Positions 9,450 through 17,676 of a stretch of 64,000 nucleotides of DNA are shown here, piece after piece. Each line of letters opens with the position of its first letter. Positions within the stretch are counted from its first letter, which is position 1. The stretch covers positions 107,503-171,502 of the forward strand of contig PMYL01000059.1 of the NCBI GenBank assembly GCA_003170825.1, given 5' to 3'. Position numbers and translations under genes: made by a program. Below the pieces are notes generated by a model, which searched no databases, had not been told where the DNA came from, and saw nothing but the letters and a program-made list of their open reading frames with translations. Origin of the DNA: Acidobacteriaceae bacterium. Its GTDB lineage: Bacteria > Acidobacteriota > Terriglobia > Terriglobales > Acidobacteriaceae.

Positions 9450-10229
9450 ATGAAGATCGTCGTAGCCATCAAACAGGTTCGGGAGCGCGATGCGCAGGTA
9501 CGCATCGACGCGGCGGGCAAGTGGATTGAAGAAGGCGATCTCCAGTTCGCGCTGAACGAGTCCGACGCCTACGCTCTCGAAGAAGCTCTCCAGCTCAAGG
9601 AGAAGTCCGCCGCGGCGGACGGCGAAGTGATTGTGGTCAGCGCCGGACCGGAGCGCGTGGGAACGACGATCCGCGAGGCGCTTGCCAAAGGCGCCGACCG
9701 GGCCATCCACATCGACTGCGACGATCTCGGACAACGCGATGCCCTGGGCGTGGCGCACCTGCTGGCTGCCGCCATAAAACCAGAAAGCCCCGACCTCGTT
9801 CTTACCGGCTTGCAGTCCGAAGACCTGGGCCTCGGGCAAACCGGCGTGATTCTCGCCGAGTTGCTCGGCCTGCCTCACGCCACGCTGATCCTTCACGTCG
9901 AAAAAACCGAAACCGGCCTCACGGTAAAACGCGAACTCGAAGAAGGCTGGTTCCAGAGCATCGACCTACCCACTCCGGCGGTGCTCACCATCCAATCCGG
10001 CGGCAACAAGCTGCGCTACGCCACCTTGATGGGCATCAAACGCGCCAAAACCAAGGAAGTGCGCCGGGTGACCGCGGCGGAACTCGGCGTGGACACTCCG
10101 CCCGTCGTGGTTCTGGAGCAGGTAACTCTGCCGCAGAAACAAAAATCCACGCAGATTCTGGACGGCACGGCCAAAGAAGCCGCGGCGGCTCTGGTGGAAA
10201 AGCTGAAGTTCGAGGTGCGCGTCCTATGA
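9450..10229 (+). CDS. etfB: Electron transfer flavoprotein subunit beta
   Basis: A 259-residue EtfB: the N-terminus MKIVVAIKQV, the NESDAYALEEALQLKE region, the LTGLQSEDLGLGQTG segment that binds AMP/FAD in this family, and TPAVLTIQ. It pairs with EtfA to shuttle electrons from acyl-CoA dehydrogenases to a membrane acceptor. It follows the membrane FeS oxidoreductase by 21 bases and overlaps etfA by four (ATGA), so expression should be coupled. Length is typical of the family. Confidence 0.95.
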   Translation: MKIVVAIKQVRERDAQVRIDAAGKWIEEGDLQFALNESDAYALEEALQLKEKSAAADGEVIVVSAGPERVGTTIREALAKGADRAIHIDCDDLGQRDALGVAHLLAAAIKPESPDLVLTGLQSEDLGLGQTGVILAELLGLPHATLILHVEKTETGLTVKRELEEGWFQSIDLPTPAVLTIQSGGNKLRYATLMGIKRAKTKEVRRVTAAELGVDTPPVVVLEQVTLPQKQKSTQILDGTAKEAAAALVEKLKFEVRVL

Positions 10230-11224
10230 GCGGCATTTTGGTCGTAGTGGAACAGCGTGCAGGCCGGATTGCCCGCATCAGTTGGGAGGCCGTCGCCGCC
10301 GCCCAGCACCTGGGCACGCAACTTAGCCTGCCCGTAAGCGCAGTCATCGTCGGCGCACAAACCGAAGCCCTCACCGCCGAAATCGCCGCCAAGGCGCTCG
10401 CCGAAGTGGTGCGGGTGGAGCACCCGCTTCTCGCTCAATACACCTCGGATGGCTTCTCTCTGTCCCTTCACCAACTCATCCAGTCCGAAACCCCGACGTA
10501 CGTAGTACTCCCGCACACCTACCAAGTGCGCGACTACGCGCCTGCGCTGGCTGCCCGGCTGGGTCAGGTGCTCATCAGCGACGTGGTGGCCATTGCCGAC
10601 GGCCCGGTCTTCACCCGCCAACTGCTCCAGGGCCGGTTGAATGGCAACTATCGACCCACCGGCAGCGGCCCCGGCTTCGTCTCCGTGCAGGCCGGAGCCT
10701 TTCGCGCCGAAGCAGCCCCTAACGCAGCCCCAGCCGCGCCCCAAATCACGACCCGGGCCACCATCACAACCTTTACGCCGACCCTCGATTCAGCCCAGAT
10801 TCGCACCAAACCCAGCGAACCTTACCGCGGCTCCTCGCAGACTGTGGACCTGGGCTCCGCGCAACGGATCGTCAGCGTGGGCCGCGGCATCAAGGGCGCG
10901 GAAAACATTCCACTCGTCCAGGAACTGGCCACGGCGCTGGGCGCGGAGTTGGCCGCCTCGCGCCCCATCTGCGGCAACGGCTGGCTGCCCATGGAGCGCC
11001 AGGTAGGCAGTTCCGGCCAGACTGTCTCACCCAAGCTCTACCTGGCCGTCGGCATCTCCGGCGCCATTCAGCATCTGGTCGGTATGAAGGGCTCGCAGTG
11101 CATAGTGGCCATCAACAAGGACCCTGACGCGCCCATCTTCGAGGTGGCCGACTATGGCATCGTCGGCGACCTCTTTGAAGTGGTTCCAGCGCTTATCGAA
11201 GCGATAAAGGCAGCGACGCAGTAA
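10226..11224 (+). CDS. etfA: Electron transfer flavoprotein subunit alpha
   Basis: A 332-residue EtfA. The C-terminal FAD domain is clear: [18 protein letters not shown], then the signature [15 protein letters not shown] followed by GM, and [28 protein letters not shown]. The N-terminal alpha/beta domain is present, and there is no extra ferredoxin domain as found in some bifurcating ETFs. Translationally coupled to etfB by a four-base overlap. It forms the cytoplasmic EtfAB dimer that should reduce the membrane FeS protein encoded just upstream. Its 3-prime end overlaps by about 30 bases the tail of a decayed sugar-transferase reading frame on the other strand. Confidence 0.95.
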   Translation: MSGILVVVEQRAGRIARISWEAVAAAQHLGTQLSLPVSAVIVGAQTEALTAEIAAKALAEVVRVEHPLLAQYTSDGFSLSLHQLIQSETPTYVVLPHTYQVRDYAPALAARLGQVLISDVVAIADGPVFTRQLLQGRLNGNYRPTGSGPGFVSVQAGAFRAEAAPNAAPAAPQITTRATITTFTPTLDSAQIRTKPSEPYRGSSQTVDLGSAQRIVSVGRGIKGAENIPLVQELATALGAELAASRPICGNGWLPMERQVGSSGQTVSPKLYLAVGISGAIQHLVGMKGSQCIVAINKDPDAPIFEVADYGIVGDLFEVVPALIEAIKAATQ

Positions 11225-11640
11225 GCGTCTTTGCTTGGCTGAACCGTGGGCGCCAGCTCGGCTGGAACAGAGCCAAAGCCGTTCCCGCCATCACGCCAAC
11301 GTCGCTCCACGCGTTGGCGCGTTGCCGATAGGCCTGAGAGATGCGCAGCTTGTCCGGCGTCACCACCGTCTTGAAATACTCGAGCGGATCCGCAACCAGG
11401 GCCAGCATCTCGGCCTCGCGGCAGTATTTGAGCGTTGCCGGGTCAGTAAGGCCGGGACGCGCCTCAAGCAGCCGCGCGTAAGCCTGCTTAAACTCCGTGG
11501 TCAGCTCGGGGACAACGGGCCGCGGACCCACCTGCTCATGTCGCCGCGCAGCACGTTCCACAGTTGCGGCAACTCGTCGAGTTTGAACCAGCGCAACCGT
11601 GGACCGGCCCCGAAGGCCAGCCCATCGAGCGGCAAGTTAC
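11193..11640 (-). pseudogene. Remnant of a polyprenyl glycosylphosphotransferase (initiating sugar transferase)
   Basis: On the minus strand the codons from about 11638 to 11534 read LRWFKLDELPQLWNVL and RGDMS, the core of bacterial sugar transferases; the expected continuation VGPRPVVPEL follows in another frame from about 11531. This is a frameshift inside the family block GDMSLVGPRP, caused by loss of one base. The rest of the C-terminal domain is recognisable (RPGLTDPATLKY, DPLEYFKTVV, PDKLRISQAY). The N-terminal membrane region and the front of the catalytic domain are missing and replaced by the end of the neighbouring racemase gene. It once transferred the first sugar phosphate to undecaprenyl phosphate; it is very unlikely to work now. 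Confidence 0.8.
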
Positions 11641-12761
11641 CCCACCAGCTCTAAGGCGCGGATGGTCTCCTTGCGCACCGTGAGCCGTTCGACCAGCCCG
11701 GTGCGAACCTCGTACCCGCGGCCCGGCGCATCCGGAATGGCAATCTCTCCCGCCGGCGAAACCGTGATCTCGGGTTCAACGATGTCCTCGCGCCAATACC
11801 GCGCCGACGCGGACACATCGCCCGGCAGCGTGAAGTTTTCCAGAGTTGACAGCGCAATGTTGTGCGACCGTCCCACGCCGGACTCCAGCATTCCGCCGCA
11901 CCACACCGGAATTCCCCGCTCCTGCGCCGCATTGTGGACCGCGATGGCCTCGGAAAAGCCGCCCACGCGTCCCAGTTTGATGTTGATGATCTTGCACGAC
12001 TCCATCTCGATGGACGCCAGCGCGTCCCGCCGGTTGCGGATCGATTCATCCAGGCAGATCGGCGTCTGCAAGCGTTTTTGCAGCATGGAGTGGTAATAGA
12101 AGTCGTCGTGCCACAAAGGCTGCTCGATCATCAGCAGGTCGAAGGCGTCAAAGCTCACCAGGTGGTCTGCATCCCGGAGACGGTAGGCCGAGTTGGCGTC
12201 GCAGCTGAGCGTGATCCCCGGCCACCGGTTCCGCACCCGCTCGAAGACCTCCACGTCCCAGCCCGGCTTGCACTTGAGCTTGATCCGCTGATAACCCGCG
12301 GCCAGTTCCTTCTCGATGATGGCCAACAACTCAGGAATGGCGGGTTGAATCCCCAGCGACACGCCACAGGGAATCACGTCGCGCACACCGCCGATCAGCC
12401 GTGAAAGCGAAATCCCTCCGCGCTGCGCCTCGATATCCCAAATGGCGTTTTCCAGCGTCGCCTTGGCCATGCGATTGCCCCGCACCTGGCGGAAGATTCG
12501 CTGGCACTCCCCGCCATGTTCAGGCGCCTCCGAAGCCAGCATCGGCCCCAGTTCATTGATGATCGCAGCCCAGGCGCTATCGGTCGACTCGGCTGAGAAG
12601 AACGGGTGTTCGCCCGCGGTACACTCGCCCCAGCCGATCAGTCCTTCCGACCTGATCTCGGCCAGAAGAATCCTCCGGTTGCGGGTCACGCCGAAGCTGG
12701 TTTCAAAGGGGCGCACCAGAGGCAGGTGCAGTTCGCGCAGGATAATCGCATCAATTCTCAT
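11637..12761 (-). CDS. o-Succinylbenzoate synthase / N-succinylamino acid racemase family enzyme
   Basis: A 374-residue enolase-superfamily enzyme of the MenC type. It shows the catalytic KxK pair in RIKLKCK near residue 160, metal-ligand regions CDANSAY near 185, EQPLWHDD near 211 and LDES near 237, and the second lysine in IKLGRVGG near 259. Members make o-succinylbenzoate for menaquinone, racemise N-succinylamino acids, or both. The gene directly upstream encodes the GNAT transferase family that typically accompanies the racemase, so D- to L-amino-acid conversion is the favoured role; menaquinone synthesis remains possible. It lies 23 bases after the GNAT gene, in one operon with mazG. Confidence 0.87.
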   Translation of the reverse strand: MRIDAIILRELHLPLVRPFETSFGVTRNRRILLAEIRSEGLIGWGECTAGEHPFFSAESTDSAWAAIINELGPMLASEAPEHGGECQRIFRQVRGNRMAKATLENAIWDIEAQRGGISLSRLIGGVRDVIPCGVSLGIQPAIPELLAIIEKELAAGYQRIKLKCKPGWDVEVFERVRNRWPGITLSCDANSAYRLRDADHLVSFDAFDLLMIEQPLWHDDFYYHSMLQKRLQTPICLDESIRNRRDALASIEMESCKIINIKLGRVGGFSEAIAVHNAAQERGIPVWCGGMLESGVGRSHNIALSTLENFTLPGDVSASARYWREDIVEPEITVSPAGEIAIPDAPGRGYEVRTGLVERLTVRKETIRALELVG

Positions 12762-12784
12762 AGGTTTTTGCGTTCCTTGGGAAA

Positions 12785-13621
12785 TCAGTCCAACTCCGCC
12801 TGGGTAAGGGGACCCAGTTCGAAGACTCCATTTCCTTCCGCATCCCGGGCGAAGCCAAGTACGGCTAACCCCTGAGAAAATGCCTGTTGAAACTTGCGGC
12901 GGTTCTCCAACTGAACGGCGAGGGCTCGTTCCCGGCCGGCTTCAGTTGCCTTCCATTGATAGATGGAGGCCGGGACCAGAATTCGTTCCTCGATGATCTG
13001 CGCAACTGCCGGGTGGCCTTCAAGGACGGCCTGAACCCTGGGCGAATCGAGCTGCCATTCGGCCAAAAGACGATCCGTGGGCAGCCCACCCTGCAGTCGA
13101 GATGAGGATACACCATAAAAATTCACCCGGTAGCCACAAACAATGGCCCCCAGCTTGTGGATATTGAGAAAGGCGTTCTTGATTTCCAGCGGATCGAAGG
13201 TCCACTCCATAAGCCGTATGCCTCGCGAAAGTGCCTCCCGGCGTTGCTCCCGCTTGAGTTGCACACCCAGGCCGCGATTGCGGTACCCCTCCTTGACGGC
13301 CAGCATGTGGGAGTGCAGATAGGGTCGGGGCTCACCCTTTCCGGACTTCCACCCCAGCGACGAAAACCTGTCGCTGGGGGCCCCGGTCTTCACCCCCGGC
13401 AAAGACATGGTGAAACCAACCAGCGATTCTGGCCCACCCTCGGGCTGGCCGCTGGAAATCTCCGTATCAAAAGCGCCGATCACCTGGCCGCCGATCTTCT
13501 GCGCCAGAAGGAATGTCTTGCGTGGTGTCGTGTCGCTCGGTTCCACTCCCCACGTCTCGATCTGGAGTTGGACGCAGGCCTCCAGCTCATCAAACCCCGT
13601 GCAGGTGCGAATTACGATCAT
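12785..13621 (-). CDS. GNAT-family acyltransferase (COG3375-like, probable N-succinyltransferase)
   Basis: A 278-residue GNAT protein. The acyl-CoA binding region is visible as HMLAVKEGYRNRGLG followed by VQLKREQRREALSRG and WTFDPLE. This family is regularly found beside N-succinylamino-acid racemases, where, from established work on Geobacillus, it transfers succinyl from succinyl-CoA to D-amino acids before racemisation. Here it sits between mazG (four-base ATGA overlap) and the racemase gene, which supports the same pathway. The acyl donor and acceptor are inferred from context only. Confidence 0.8.
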   Translation of the reverse strand: MIVIRTCTGFDELEACVQLQIETWGVEPSDTTPRKTFLLAQKIGGQVIGAFDTEISSGQPEGGPESLVGFTMSLPGVKTGAPSDRFSSLGWKSGKGEPRPYLHSHMLAVKEGYRNRGLGVQLKREQRREALSRGIRLMEWTFDPLEIKNAFLNIHKLGAIVCGYRVNFYGVSSSRLQGGLPTDRLLAEWQLDSPRVQAVLEGHPAVAQIIEERILVPASIYQWKATEAGRERALAVQLENRRKFQQAFSQGLAVLGFARDAEGNGVFELGPLTQAELD

Positions 13622-14601
13622 GGCCGCGCTCCAAGAGCAGTGTCAGGGGCTGTATTCTCGGCAGGCTCCGCTTCCCTTGCCTCGATCTCGGCCAGCTTCC
13701 GCTTGGCCCGCGCCCAAAGCTCTTCCAACTCCGGAGCGGGGAGCTCTTCTAACGGCCGATCCGAGACCAGCTCCATCTCCCGAAACCGCTGCCGAAAGCG
13801 CCGATTGCAGCCGCGCAACGCCATCTCCGCGTCCACGCCCAGGTGCCGGCCCAGGTTGACCACGGTAAACAGCAGGTCGCCCAGTTCAGCTTCGACGGCC
13901 GGCTTGCGGGCCGGGTCCGCGGAGGCAGCTTCAGCCTCCAGTTCCGCAGTCTCCTCTGCCAGCTTGGGCAGCAGATCGCGCCAATGCGGCCAATCGAACC
14001 CCGACTTTGCCGCTTTGGAACCTAGCTTGCCAGCCTCGGCCAGCGCCGGCATCCCTCGCTGCACTGAATCCAATCTCGACGCCAAAGGCTTCTGCGCCGA
14101 AGGCGCCTCTGCTGCATGCAATGCCTCGGCCGCCTTGATCTCTTCCCAGTTGCGCAGCACCGCGGCCGAGGAACCCCCCACCTCCGCATCCACCTCCGCC
14201 CGGTTCCCAGCCGCCCGCGAAGCCTCGTCGCCAAACACGTGCGGATGCCGCCGCACCAGCTTGTCATTCAGGTAGTCGAGCACCTCGGCGATGGTGAAAT
14301 GCCCCTCGTTGGCCGCCATCTCGGCATAAAACAGCACCTGCAGCAGCAGGTCGCCCAGCTCCTCGGCCAGGTGCGGCCAGTCGCGGCGCTCGATGGCGTC
14401 GAAGACCTCGTAGGTCTCTTCCAGCGTATATTTCCGGATCGAATCGAAGGATTGTTCGCGGTCCCAGGGGCACCCATTGGGAGCGCGCAACCGCGCCATG
14501 ATGCTCACCGACTGCTCAAACAGCGCCGCCGCCCGCGCCGGATCGGATGCGGCGAGCGGCGCGGAAGCCTGTGCGTTGGAGCTTTCAGGCGGAAGGTCCA
14601 T
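13618..14601 (-). CDS. mazG: Nucleoside triphosphate pyrophosphohydrolase MazG
   Basis: A 327-residue protein with two MazG domains in tandem. The first holds CPWDREQSFDSI, then EETYEVFDAIE and EELGDLLLQVLF, the EExxE...ExxD pattern that binds magnesium; the second repeats it as EETAELEAE and EAELGDLLFTVVN. It hydrolyses NTPs, including damaged ones, to NMP and pyrophosphate in the cytoplasm. It is slightly longer than the enterobacterial form because of a 30-residue alanine-rich N-terminus. First gene of the minus-strand operon with the GNAT and racemase genes; the stop overlaps the next start. Confidence 0.93.
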   Translation of the reverse strand: MDLPPESSNAQASAPLAASDPARAAALFEQSVSIMARLRAPNGCPWDREQSFDSIRKYTLEETYEVFDAIERRDWPHLAEELGDLLLQVLFYAEMAANEGHFTIAEVLDYLNDKLVRRHPHVFGDEASRAAGNRAEVDAEVGGSSAAVLRNWEEIKAAEALHAAEAPSAQKPLASRLDSVQRGMPALAEAGKLGSKAAKSGFDWPHWRDLLPKLAEETAELEAEAASADPARKPAVEAELGDLLFTVVNLGRHLGVDAEMALRGCNRRFRQRFREMELVSDRPLEELPAPELEELWARAKRKLAEIEAREAEPAENTAPDTALGARP

Positions 14602-14650
14602 GCAGATTCAGTCTATCCTGCGGGGAGCGGTGGCTGTGTGCACTGCGTCT

Positions 14651-14793
14651 CTAGTGTCCTGAGTCCTTAATTCTCTCAATAAAAACGCTGTCATCCTGAG
14701 CGGAGTTTGGCGCGTTTTTTGCGCCAAACGGAGTCGAAGGACCTGCGTTTTCGCCCTTGAATTCTTCAATGAACTTCCGACTCAGGACACTAG
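14651..14793. repeat. MITE-like element with 15-bp perfect terminal inverted repeats
   Basis: A 143-bp non-coding element. The ends are perfect inverted repeats: CTAGTGTCCTGAGTC at 14651-14665 and its complement at 14779-14793. Inside is a core starting CTGTCATCCTGAGCGGAG, a hairpin TTTGGCGC/GCGCCAAA, and GTCGAAGGACCTGCG. The same core recurs at 63905-63986. It lies between the divergent mazG and prepilin peptidase genes and has no reading frame. No target-site duplication is evident. Confidence 0.8.
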
Positions 14794-14815
14794 AACCGTA
14801 TACTCAATCTCGCGC

Positions 14816-15700
14816 ATGATTCGCATGGGTGGAACGATTCTGGCGGCGCTGCTGGGGCTGGCCTTTGGCAGCTTTCTGAACGTGTGCCTGAGCCGCTGGC
14901 CGGAGGGCGAGAGCGTTGTTCACCCGCGCTCCCACTGTCGCCATTGCAGCCACACGCTGGCCTGGTGGGAGAACGTGCCGCTGGTCAGTTGGCTTGCGTT
15001 GCGAGGCCGTTGCCACAGTTGCCGCGCCTGGATCGGCTGGCGCTATCCGCTGGTGGAGTTGGCGGTGGGGGTTTTGTGGGCGCAACAAGCGTGGGGGTAC
15101 TTAAGCGAACAGAGTCTAGACCTTCTGATCTTCAACCTGCATAGTCCTGAGCGACTGGTGTTCTTGATTGGATGGGCTATTTTCCCTTGGGTACTCACTG
15201 CCTTAGCCGTGCTGGATGCTGAAAATCTCTGGCTACCCGACTGGCTCACGTTGCCTGGCATCGCGCTCGGGTTGGTTTGCACTATTTTGAGAAACCGGCG
15301 CCAGATGGAGTTGAGTGCACTCTCTCCACCCCCTCTTGCGCCCGGAGCGCTTTACTGCCTCTACGGCATTTTCGCCGCCGCCGCTCTCATCCTGCTTATT
15401 CGCTGGGTTTACTGGCTGATCCGCCACCGCGAAGGCATCGGCCTCGGCGATGCCAAGCTGATGGCCCTCCTTGCCGCCTGGCTCGGCCTGCCGCAAGCTT
15501 TGCTCGCCTTTGGCTTGGGAGTCGTTCTTGGAGCCTTGGCCGCCGTGGTTCTGCTGGTGGTCCCGTCGGCGCGGCGAGAGTCGGAAACCTGGGCGCTGAG
15601 CAAGCTGCCGCTGGGTACTTTCCTCTGCATCGGCGGCATCGTCAGCAGCCTGTGGGGCGGGCACATCCTCGCCGCCTATCTTCGCTGGGCAGGGTTCTGA
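14816..15700 (+). CDS. pilD: Prepilin peptidase / N-methyltransferase (type IV pilus)
   Basis: A 294-residue polytopic protein of the A24 peptidase family. It has the N-terminal FGSFLNVC motif, two CxxC pairs (CRHC and CHSC) of the zinc-binding methylase domain, and the two catalytic aspartate regions: AVLDAENLWLPDWLTLPG and GIGLGDAKLMALL. It cleaves the leader of type IV prepilins at the inner membrane and methylates the new N-terminus. A probable substrate is the prepilin at 56191-56727. Start ATG 14816 is used; ATG 14825 is equally possible and no strong ribosome site is seen. A palindromic repeat follows the gene. Confidence 0.92.
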   Translation: MIRMGGTILAALLGLAFGSFLNVCLSRWPEGESVVHPRSHCRHCSHTLAWWENVPLVSWLALRGRCHSCRAWIGWRYPLVELAVGVLWAQQAWGYLSEQSLDLLIFNLHSPERLVFLIGWAIFPWVLTALAVLDAENLWLPDWLTLPGIALGLVCTILRNRRQMELSALSPPPLAPGALYCLYGIFAAAALILLIRWVYWLIRHREGIGLGDAKLMALLAAWLGLPQALLAFGLGVVLGALAAVVLLVVPSARRESETWALSKLPLGTFLCIGGIVSSLWGGHILAAYLRWAGF

Positions 15701-15739
15701 GCGAGTTGACTGTTCATCAAGGTGGGAAAGAGCAATTGC

Positions 15740-15901
15740 TTTGAAAGGGCACGGCTTTAGCCGTGCCATAAATAGCGCAAAATCAACGTGGGCTTTAGCC
15801 CCTGAGGGAATGTATTTTCAACTATTTACATTCCCTCGGCGGCTAAAGCCGCGTCCTGTTTTGGCTGTTCTACGGCACGACTGAAGCCGTGCCCTTTCAA
15901 A
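15740..15901. repeat. Palindromic intergenic repeat, copy A (TTTGAAAGGGC family)
   Basis: A 162-bp element ending in an 18-bp perfect inverted repeat (TTTGAAAGGGCACGGCTT and its complement), which continues with two mismatches for another ten bases. Inside is a second inverted pair built from GGGCTTTAGCCC...CCTGAGGGAATGTA and its imperfect complement. The whole unit can fold into one long stem with side arms. A close relative lies at 58850-59009. It sits between two convergent genes and carries no reading frame. Confidence 0.85.
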
Positions 15902-15933
15902 ACAATAAAGTCCATCTACAGTACGCTTAACCT

Positions 15934-16695
15934 CTACTTCGGCGTCTCAGCCGTCGCGGGCTGGCTGGGCGTGGCTTTCTTTCCATTCGCAATCTCCGGC
16001 TCTTTCATCGCCTTCCGCGCCTCCTTGCCGTGCGGGCCGTCCGGATCGTAGTCCAGCAGCTTCAAATAGTGCGCGCGCGCGTCCGCAAAGTCGCCTTGGT
16101 GGCGCTCCGCCTCGGCCAATCCCCAATAGACCTCCGGATTCTCCGGGTCCAGCACCATCGCCGACTGAAAGCGCGACAGCGCCGCCTTCCAGTTCCTGGT
16201 TTGCAGATAATAATTCCCCACATTGATGTCGTTGGAAGCGGCCTCCTTGTGCGTAGGCTCCTTGACGGCCGGCTTTCTCTTCTTCTCGGGCTGATCGTCC
16301 TCCGGCCGGGGCAGCAGCTTCTCCATGCCCGTGAGGCTGGAGCTGAAATCCTCCGTCTGCCCGCTCGTCGCTGCCGGCGCAGGGTCGTCCGGGCTGCGCG
16401 CAGGGTCCAGGTCCTCACTCGGCAACGGAGCTCGCCCGTACTCCTCCCCGGTGTAGGTCCCCTCAGGCAAAACCGCCGGCCCTTTGGATGGCAGCATCGG
16501 AACCGTACTTGTGTCCTCGGGAAACGGGTTGGCCCCGGACTGCGGCTGAGCGGCCGCCGGTTTTTGAGCGTCGCCGGCCGGCTTGCTCTGGCCGGACCCA
16601 GCTCCAGCCCCTCCCGGCGGACTCTGCGCAGGCAGCCGCGGCCCCGCCGCCAGGCAGCCCGCCAAAACCACCGCAACCGTAAGGCCCCGTTTCAA
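15934..16695 (-). CDS. TPR-repeat lipoprotein
   Basis: A 253-residue protein. The start is a TTG at 16695 with GAGAGGAAA upstream. It begins with a short signal (MKRGLTVAVVLAGC) whose LAGC could be a lipobox, followed by a long proline/alanine/glutamine-rich linker to about residue 155. The C-terminal third holds two or three tetratricopeptide units (NVGNYYLQTRNWKAALSRFQSAMVLDPENPEVYWGLAEAE and the next helix pair). It probably acts as an envelope scaffold; no partner can be named. The open frame continues upstream to 17265, but that part is antisense to the SET gene. It faces away from the SET gene across 42 bases. Confidence 0.75.
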   Translation of the reverse strand: MKRGLTVAVVLAGCLAAGPRLPAQSPPGGAGAGSGQSKPAGDAQKPAAAQPQSGANPFPEDTSTVPMLPSKGPAVLPEGTYTGEEYGRAPLPSEDLDPARSPDDPAPAATSGQTEDFSSSLTGMEKLLPRPEDDQPEKKRKPAVKEPTHKEAASNDINVGNYYLQTRNWKAALSRFQSAMVLDPENPEVYWGLAEAERHQGDFADARAHYLKLLDYDPDGPHGKEARKAMKEPEIANGKKATPSQPATAETPK

Positions 16696-16737
16696 TTCGT
16701 TTCCTCTCGCCCCTTCAATGGACCCTTCAATGGTACG

Positions 16738-17268
16738 ATGCGGTCCATACAGCACAATCTGCGCCAAAGGAAAGCATCGCACATTCGCATGGGACTCATC
16801 ATCCGCTCTTCCGCCATCCACGCCGCCGGCTGCTACACCACCACCGCCATCCGCAAAGGCGCGCGCGTCGCCGAGTATACCGGCCGCCGCCTGAGCAAAG
16901 AGGAGGCCGACGCCTGCAACGAGGCCTCGCCGATCACCTATCTCTTTGGACTTGGGCATGGCGAGATGGTCATCGACGGCCACTCCATGGCCATGTTCAT
17001 CAACCACAGTTGCGACGCCAACTGCGAAACCCGCGAAGTGCGCGGCCGCGTCTGGATCACGGCCATCCGGAACATCGCCGCCGGCGCCGAAATCACCTAC
17101 GACTACTGCCTTTATGACGGCGGCGACGACGAAGCCATCTGCAACTGCGGCGCCAAAAAATGCCGCGGCACCATGTACTCCAAAGAAGAGGTCAAGCGCC
17201 GCAAGGCCGCCGCCAAAAAGGCTCTGAAGAAGGCAGCAGAGAAGAAGCGCGACAAGCACAATCATTGA
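16738..17268 (+). CDS. SET-domain protein-lysine methyltransferase
   Basis: A 176-residue bacterial SET protein. Motifs: IIRSSAIHAAGCYTTTAIRKG at the start of the fold, FINHSCDANCE near residue 89 (the SAM-binding NHxC motif), EITYDYCLYD (catalytic tyrosine region) and a post-SET-like cysteine cluster CNCGAKKCRG. The tail is lysine-rich (KKALKKAAEKKRDKH). It should transfer methyl groups from SAM to a protein lysine in the cytoplasm; the substrate is unknown. ATG 16738 is used; ATG 16789 (MGLIIRSS) begins nearer the domain. Such proteins are usually regarded as acquired from or shared with eukaryotes. Confidence 0.85.
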   Translation: MRSIQHNLRQRKASHIRMGLIIRSSAIHAAGCYTTTAIRKGARVAEYTGRRLSKEEADACNEASPITYLFGLGHGEMVIDGHSMAMFINHSCDANCETREVRGRVWITAIRNIAAGAEITYDYCLYDGGDDEAICNCGAKKCRGTMYSKEEVKRRKAAAKKALKKAAEKKRDKHNH

Positions 17269-17676
17269 AGATGATGATAAATTTTGTTCCGGCGAAGGGA
17301 GTTTCGGCGACCGCAGGTAATTATCTGCAAATTCTACGGTCTTACCGTGGATGTGTTCTTGCTAGGTTTATCTTCAGAAAGCATTGATTCTAGGAAGGTT
17401 AAAATTATCAGCAAAATTTCAGGGTCGAGAATAAATATAGAGAGAGGGGGTACCCTCAGGGGGCAGTGAACTGTGGTCAGTAAAGCCCCCGACTACTTCT
17501 TCTATTGTGCGCCGGCGGTGGGTAATTATCAGCAATCCCCTGCGGTGGGGCAGACGCCCCTTCGACTTTGCTCAGGTCAGACTTTCGGCAGAGCACATCA
17601 GGAGAGTGCTATCCTTCCCAGATCCCAAGAGCGGGAGCTGGGACACGCGGTTCGGCGCAAGGTTCACGACATAGAC
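17269..17676. other. Gene-free spacer with three 12-mer direct repeats
   Basis: About 400 bases with no credible gene, visibly richer in A and T than the surroundings. It contains three direct copies of AATTATC(A/T)GCAA at 17319-17330, 17403-17414 and 17524-17535. The purpose is unknown. It ends at the promoter of the brnT-brnA pair. Confidence 0.5.

Noticed and set aside
16696..17265. Upstream extension of the TPR lipoprotein frame through the SET gene
   Set aside because: The extension is antisense to the SET domain, has no ribosome site, and would bury the signal peptide. TTG 16695 has a proper ribosome site.
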